Below, in pieces: positions 58,771 to 64,000 of a DNA stretch of 64,000 nucleotides (the stretch's first letter is position 1; each line of letters begins with the position of its first letter). This stretch comes from Astropecten irregularis (Eukaryota > Echinodermata > Asteroidea > Paxillosida > Astropectinidae): assembly GCA_963971285.1 (NCBI GenBank), contig OZ020265.1, positions 4,194,270 through 4,258,269 of the forward strand, in the 5' to 3' direction. The notes beneath the pieces were generated by a model, which saw only the letters and a program-made list of their open reading frames with translations, made no database searches and was not told where the DNA came from. The position numbers and the translations under genes were made by a program.

Positions 58771-59283
58771 AATAACCTATAGATGGACAATATACAGTAG
58801 CAGGCACCAGAGTTTCAGGAATATCGCCATGTTAAAAAAACCATGGGAAAAATTGTGCGTCACGCGCGCGGTGCACATTAACAATAATTTTATGTTCAAA
58901 ATCTCTATAAAGATTCTGAAAGAATGAAATTCTGAAAATTTCAAACACAAAAGTTTTCATTCAATCTTTCAATTATTTGAGAAGCATACATTAATGTGCA
59001 ATAGCATGTGACATACACATGTGTATGTCACATGCTATTTTGGATGAAAACGCATTGATGCATTTTAAACCCACTGGAGTATAAAGTATGTATACTTTAT
59101 ACTCTAGTGGGTTTAAAATGCATCAATGCATTTTCATCCAAAATTTCCCGTTTGAATGAATCCTCCCTATTCAATCGTGCGTAAAAATAATTCCCCCCCC
59201 ATGGTTTGGCAATAGTCGGGTGCCGTCACGATAACAGTATCCAGACGTCAATTTCCATAGGCGCTGTTGGTCTATAGGTAATA
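58771..59283. mobile_element. MITE with TIR ATAACCTATAGA, copy 2, with internal hairpin
   Basis: Left AATAACCTATAGATGGACAA, right TTGGTCTATAGGTAAT; interior as in 17078-17540. It differs by an internal inverted duplication at about 59000-59145. Confidence 0.88.
59000..59145. repeat. Large hairpin: two adjoining palindromes inside the MITE
   Basis: First GCATGTGACATACACATGTG and its complement; then a ~52-bp arm (TGGATGAAAACGCATTGATG to GGAGTATAAAGTATG) with a nearly perfect complement and almost no loop. Copy 1 at 17340-17390 has only one arm. Confidence 0.9.
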
Positions 59284-59289
59284 ATTACA

Positions 59290-59925
59290 TGTACATGATG
59301 TATGTCTATGCTGTGCACATGTACAATTGTACATGTACATTGTAATGTACAGTATGTAATCCCTCTAAGATGAAAGAAATTTAATCCACCAACATGTAAT
59401 CCATTTCAAGGTTACAACATGGCTCTCACTTTCCAATAAATTGATTTTTGTTTTGTGGTATCATTTTGGTGAGTAAGGTGTTTGTGTACATTGACTTGTG
59501 GTTCATTGATTTTGGATAAATGGAATAACGGGACAGTAAATCAATGAATCTGGGTTGAGTTGATGGGTTATACATTGTTTAATGTACAACACAAGACTAA
59601 GAGTAAATCAATCTTGGGCATTTCTTTTTGCAACGTGGAAAGCAACTTTACTCCTCTATAAGGGATATCGGTGAAGGGCAAGCCTTATTTGCACATGTAT
59701 TTCCCAACCAAACTCATTAATAATCATAATATTCATAGATATGAACTACAGAGGAAATGTACGTCAATTTACGTCAAATTCTGACAATAACAATGTAATT
59801 TGTGCAGAGATTGATTTATGAGCCACTTACTTTTATATGGCATTTCCAGTACTTTTTACTGCTACAATACATTGAAAATAATTAGTTTATTTACCATTTA
59901 CAGTACTGCTGCCAAAATGAAAATC
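59290..59925. other. Non-coding, nothing recognised
   Basis: TACATGTACA motifs at 59285-59350. GGTGAAGGGCAAGCC at 59671 also occurs at 24755, a short shared repeat. Confidence 0.5.
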
Positions 59926-59929
59926 TTAA

Positions 59930-60232
59930 AGGTAGTATCAATACTTTGGTAGCATACCGAAACAGAACTTTTCACAGATTTACCTATAAGTAACAGGGTA
60001 TAAAGATGGTGATGGTACAGAAACATATATTGTACCTTTAACATTTTAAACGAATGACCAACATTATTTGCTGAAAAGATTTTTTTTTAAATACTGTGGC
60101 CGTTTTTTACTGTTTTTCTAAAAAAAAAAAAAGAGCACTATATGGGACTGAAAATTTCACAGATGACTGTTAGTGTATCTTCCTTGATATTTTTGTCCAT
60201 AAATCTGTATTTCTTCAACAAAAACCAAAGTA
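59930..60232. mobile_element. MITE with TTAA flank, copy 4 (one end truncated)
   Basis: TTAA then AGGTAGTATCAATACTTTGG; the interior is inverted relative to copies 2-3 and ends in ACCAAAGTAAATAC without the final CTACCTTTAA. Confidence 0.8.
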
Positions 60233-60834
60233 AATACGTAGGATTTGAAGCTTTGCAGGGTGGAAGTCTTGTAATAAGGACAGATTTGTGGAGACACCAA
60301 AGTAAATACTTTTAACAAAGCAAAAACAACAAAGTCTCTCACAGAATGCACCAGGATTCCTTGCTCTCTTTTGGGAACTATGACTTATGATTCAGAGTGA
60401 ATTGCCAAACCACTGCTACATTATATTAAAACTACTATTAGACCTGTGTTTGTAGTTAACAAACACTGAGCTGTTTCGCGTATGTTTTACAAAATACATA
60501 TAATATATATAAAATTTACCCAGGACAGAGAAATAGTTTATCAGCGGTGTCTTAATTGTCCTAAACAACTACCAGGAGCGTCGTCACTCATCCATCAATA
60601 CACATATACAGATAGGCCTAGATGTATACACACGGCCATGAGAAACACAGAAATGGCAAAGTGTACTATAGGCCAGTGCGCATAGTATGTATGGTTGTGC
60701 TTATGGGCGGCGAAAAATACGTTTATGTGTATACAATTGGCCCACTACTATGGATAGCCATATCAGCGGTCCAAAAAGTTCCAAAGCCCGTGTTTTGTGT
60801 TATGTATGTTTGACTCTAAATGGCTAAATTAATT

Positions 60835-61560
60835 ATTAAAAAAATCAGTTTATGACGTCATCGTGACGTCACTTCACATTAGGGATACTTATACCATTTC
60901 CTACCTATCCACCAAGTTTCATTACGATCGGATATTCGCTTATATGTGTTTGTGGGGAAAAATGGCTAAATTAATTATTAAAAAAATCAGCCGATGACGT
61001 CATCGTGACGTCACTTCATATTTCGGATACTAGTACCATTCCCTACCTACCCACCAAGTTTCAACACCATCAGATATTCCCTTATGTGTGAACCTGAAAA
61101 TCGGCTTTTTGATGACGTCATCATGACGTCACACCTTTTTGGTAAATTGTGGCATATGCCTATAACTAACAAACATTAATACCGAAAGAATTTTGAAAAT
61201 ACGATTTGTCGTTCATGAGATATAAAGAAAAGGTCCAAAAATTGAATAATTCGTATAAAATCACATGATGACGTCATCAACACGTGACTGCAATTTTTGT
61301 CTATAGCACGTCCCCATATACTTAAATACCAAGTTTGAGTTGCATCCGACTTGCCGTTCCGGAGATAAAGAGCCTTAAAATTTGCACTTTTATGATGACG
61401 TAATTGTGCACGTGATGACGTCACGATGACGTACTTACGCGGGACACTATTCGGGGTGTTGGTCTAATTATGTGCCAAGTATGAAGTTGATCGGAATTTG
61501 CATAATGGTAGAAGTAACTTGTAGAAAATGCCTGTGTTATGTCTATGGGAAAAAAGTGGA
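60835..61560. repeat. Diverged tandem units with paired TGACGTCA palindromes
   Basis: Units of roughly 130-145 bp (GGCTAAATTAATTATTAAAA, then a TGACGTCATCGTGACGTCAC-type pair, then CCACCAAGTTTCA and GATATTC). CRE-type palindromes fall near 60853, 60997, 61113, 61268 and 61397-61430. Non-coding. Confidence 0.85.
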
Positions 61561-61789
61561 ATAAAAAAAAAAAAAACTAGATATTGTGTCTGTTGAAAAC
61601 AGAACACATGGCTTTTCCACATAATTATGATACATAAAACATTTCTCAAATTAATACAAATCAATTATTTTTCTTGATTAAAACATATGGTTTAAAGGTA
61701 TCCATATTTCAATGTAGGAAACTAAAGTTTGACCCATTTGTTGCAGGGTTATTGGAACACATTGCTTGCCAATTAGAATGGTCACAAAC

Positions 61790-62450
61790 AATAACCTTGC
61801 CTAACATTGACTTTTGGTGAAAGAATTATAATCAAAGCTCTTACCCCTTTAAATGAGGAGCTACTTCCTGTTTGACCGGAAGTATCACACAGAGTTCCAG
61901 CAATGGGTCACAAAGAAAGACCTTGCCTAACATTGACTTTTGGTGAAAGAATCATGAACATAGCTCTCACCACTTTGAAATGATGAGCTACTTCCTGTTT
62001 GACCGGAAGTACAGGTCACGGAGGTCAAGCAATGTAACACAAATGAAAGACCTTGCCTAACATTGACCTTTGGTGAAAGAATGATGATCATAGCTGTTAC
62101 CACTTTTAAATGAGGCGCTACTTCCTGTTTGACCGGAAGTAGAGGTCACAGAGGTCAAGCAATGTATCACAAATGAAGGACCTACCATAACATTGTCTAT
62201 TGGTGAAAGAATTATGATCATAGCTCTTATCACTTTTAAATGAAGAGCTACTTCCTGTTTGACCGGAAGTAGAGGTCACAGATGTCAAGCAATGTAACAC
62301 AAATGAAGGATCTTGCCTAACATTGAATTTTGGTGAAAGAATCATGATCCTAGCTCTAACCACTTTTAAATGAGGAGCTACTTCCTGTTTGACCGGAAGT
62401 AGAGGTCACAAGGGTCAACCAATGTGTCGCAAAGAAAGACCTTACCTTAC
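61790..62450. repeat. ~130-bp tandem repeat, 5 units
   Basis: CTACTTCCTGTTTGACCGGA recurs at 61861, 61988, 62118, 62248 and 62378 (127, then 130 bp). Each unit also has TTGCCTAACATTGACTTTTG and GGTCAAGCAATG. ACTTCC...GGAAGT in each unit forms an inverted pair of ETS-core words. Confidence 0.95.
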
Positions 62451-62549
62451 CTTGACATTTGGCGAAGGAATCAACTTAATATCTCAAACGGTTGATTTTT
62501 TGTTGATTTTTTAAGATTTTGATTATTAAAATTAAATTGCTTGTAATTT

Positions 62550-62845
62550 GACACCTGATGACGTCATGATGACGTCATTGTTCGGCACACATCTACGCTA
62601 TAGGGGCTCTACTTGGACCAAGTTTGGTTAAGATTGATTGCTTAAAAGTGACCAAAGTGGCGTGTAGAAAGTCCTAGTGAATTGTCTATGGGAAATTTGG
62701 CGACAAGAAGAGGAAGAAGAAGAAGAAAAAAAAATAACAGAACAAAAACAATACCTTTTCCGTTGAACACGGAAAAGCCAAAAAGAAAAGAAAAAAAAGA
62801 AAAACAAAAGCTGTTCCGCTGCATGCGAAACAGCTAATGACCTTC
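62550..62845. repeat. End of the CRE repeat region with terminal hairpins
   Basis: A TGACGTCATGATGACGTCAT pair at 62559, then a GAAGAAGAA purine tract and two hairpins: CTTTTCCGTTGAACACGGAA plus AAG, and AGCTGTTCCGC...GCGAAACAGCT. Confidence 0.75.
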
Positions 62846-62849
62846 TGCT

Positions 62850-64000
62850 CCTTCCTCCTTATCAAGCATTACCACTCAGTCATGTCAGTGCATGCACTAT
62901 GTAGTGATCAAATGTCCCAGTTTTGGAATGATCATGAGAGGCATGAGCTTTAGCAGGTTCTTAAGACAAGTCACCAGATTCCAATACATGTGGCCATCAT
63001 ATACATACATACTTGTGACATTAGCATGAATGATGTATCATGCAAATGTATGCAAGTAATGCAACATGAATGTGTTCATTTTAAATATATATGCAATAAG
63101 TGTAGAAGGAAACCATTGTATTGAACTCAGTCCTGTGACTGCTGTCAATATGCCAATGGTACGTATGTACATGCCAATGGGACCTATTTCCAGCCATTTG
63201 AATGTTTCATTGCATGGCCTTTCAAAAAGCAGGAAGCTGCCAGAAAAATAGTTGGATCAGCCTATTCACGCCATTGTAACAAACGTACAATCAAAAATAT
63301 GTGTGGACCTCCTAGCTGGTAGATGTACTCAATAATAGTTACCATCCTCACTCTCAAAAGGAACATCACTAGATTTAAAATTTTATCTCAATGTCCCAAA
63401 ATCAAAATCAAAAAATTGATATTTTTGTTCACACAACGGCACTGGCACGCATTTAAGGTCTTTTGGCCACTTCAAGGAGGTTTTCCTGCCAATCCAAGAC
63501 AACAAACACAATTATGGAGACACACATAGCTGCCAATTTCTGTGCAATATGGGACAAGAAACAATTACCGGTAAGGCAATACATGTAATCATCCTCGTAG
63601 AGCTAGCCAACCCCCGGGCCCCCCCTTAACATTCCCTCAATTCGTGCTCTGCGCTGGAGCTATTTATGCCCTTTATATCAACAGAGCAGTTACCCACTGT
63701 AATGTATTGAGTGGGTTATAGACAGAAATAATCTATCAAGCTCACCTGGTTTAATCTGCCATCTTGGAAGGTGATTATATTATCATAAACACATGAGGGC
63801 GCTCTTTATAAAAGATGTATTAGTTGCATAAAGTATAATGCACATACATTACACTTCCTCCCCACTATATAAAGAGTTCCAATAAATCCAAAAAAATGTC
63901 CATGAATCAAGCGTCCAAGAGTCCATGTTGATTCATCCAGTTTAAACATATGATGAAACAATTGAAGTTTTGTAATGGGTTTGTCTTAAAGGCTTCCTTA
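62850..64000. other. Non-coding right edge
   Basis: No supported gene. On the minus strand a TATAAA (63805-63810) lies about 60 nt before a consensus donor AACCAG/GTGAGC at 63746, with a 3-codon ATG GCA GAT TAA frame between. This could be a 5' non-coding EPS8 exon, but nothing else supports it. Confidence 0.25.

Noticed and set aside
63740-63815. First EPS8 exon with a TATA box
   Set aside because: A TATAAA and a good donor are present, but TATA words are common here and there is no second line of evidence, so I kept it only as a remark.

Overview
The window is animal nuclear DNA. It is about 37-40% GC by eye, has spliced genes with GT/AG introns, and is dense in LINE, SINE and MITE-type repeats and satellites. 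The very common TACATGTACATG motif, tRNA-derived SINEs ending in (TTA)n and a CR1-like LINE with a 2A-type peptide suggest a marine invertebrate, most likely a non-vertebrate deuterostome (echinoderm, hemichordate or cephalochordate). I cannot fix the species.

The one host gene I can support is an EPS8 orthologue (EGFR kinase substrate 8, an actin capping/bundling and Rac-signalling adaptor) on the minus strand. Nineteen coding exons run from the ATG at 44349 to the TAA at 12906. All junctions are in phase and together give 954 codons plus stop. In order the protein has a low-complexity N-terminus, a PTB domain, the EPS8 middle region, an SH3 domain, a proline-rich stretch and the C-terminal SAM-like actin-binding domain. 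Every intron boundary I checked has GT and AG ends.

Layout: 1-7000 is a repeat island: a transposon end, a 16-bp satellite, a nearly complete minus-strand LINE with one frameshift, a decayed plus-strand reverse transcriptase, two foldback elements and a second array of the same 16-bp satellite. 7000-12900 lies downstream of EPS8 and contains a very uniform ~95-bp satellite (8530-10110). 12906-44349 is EPS8, whose introns hold over twenty short transposons, SINEs and a ~1-kb array of a 22-bp repeat with a 264-bp higher-order period. 44400-64000 has no convincing coding exon. It is upstream or first-intron sequence with more MITEs, twin 480-bp repeats, a large hairpin, a cluster of TGACGTCA palindromes and a ~130-bp tandem repeat.

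The most interesting items are: the 2A ribosome-skipping motif behind a signal-peptide-like N-terminus in the LINE; a dispersed repeat whose copies keep a hammerhead-like core with changing but paired stem II, two of them sense-oriented inside EPS8 introns; the GTAG/TATA-flanked twin repeats; the higher-order satellite inside an intron; and MITEs lying only 10-40 nt from EPS8 splice sites.
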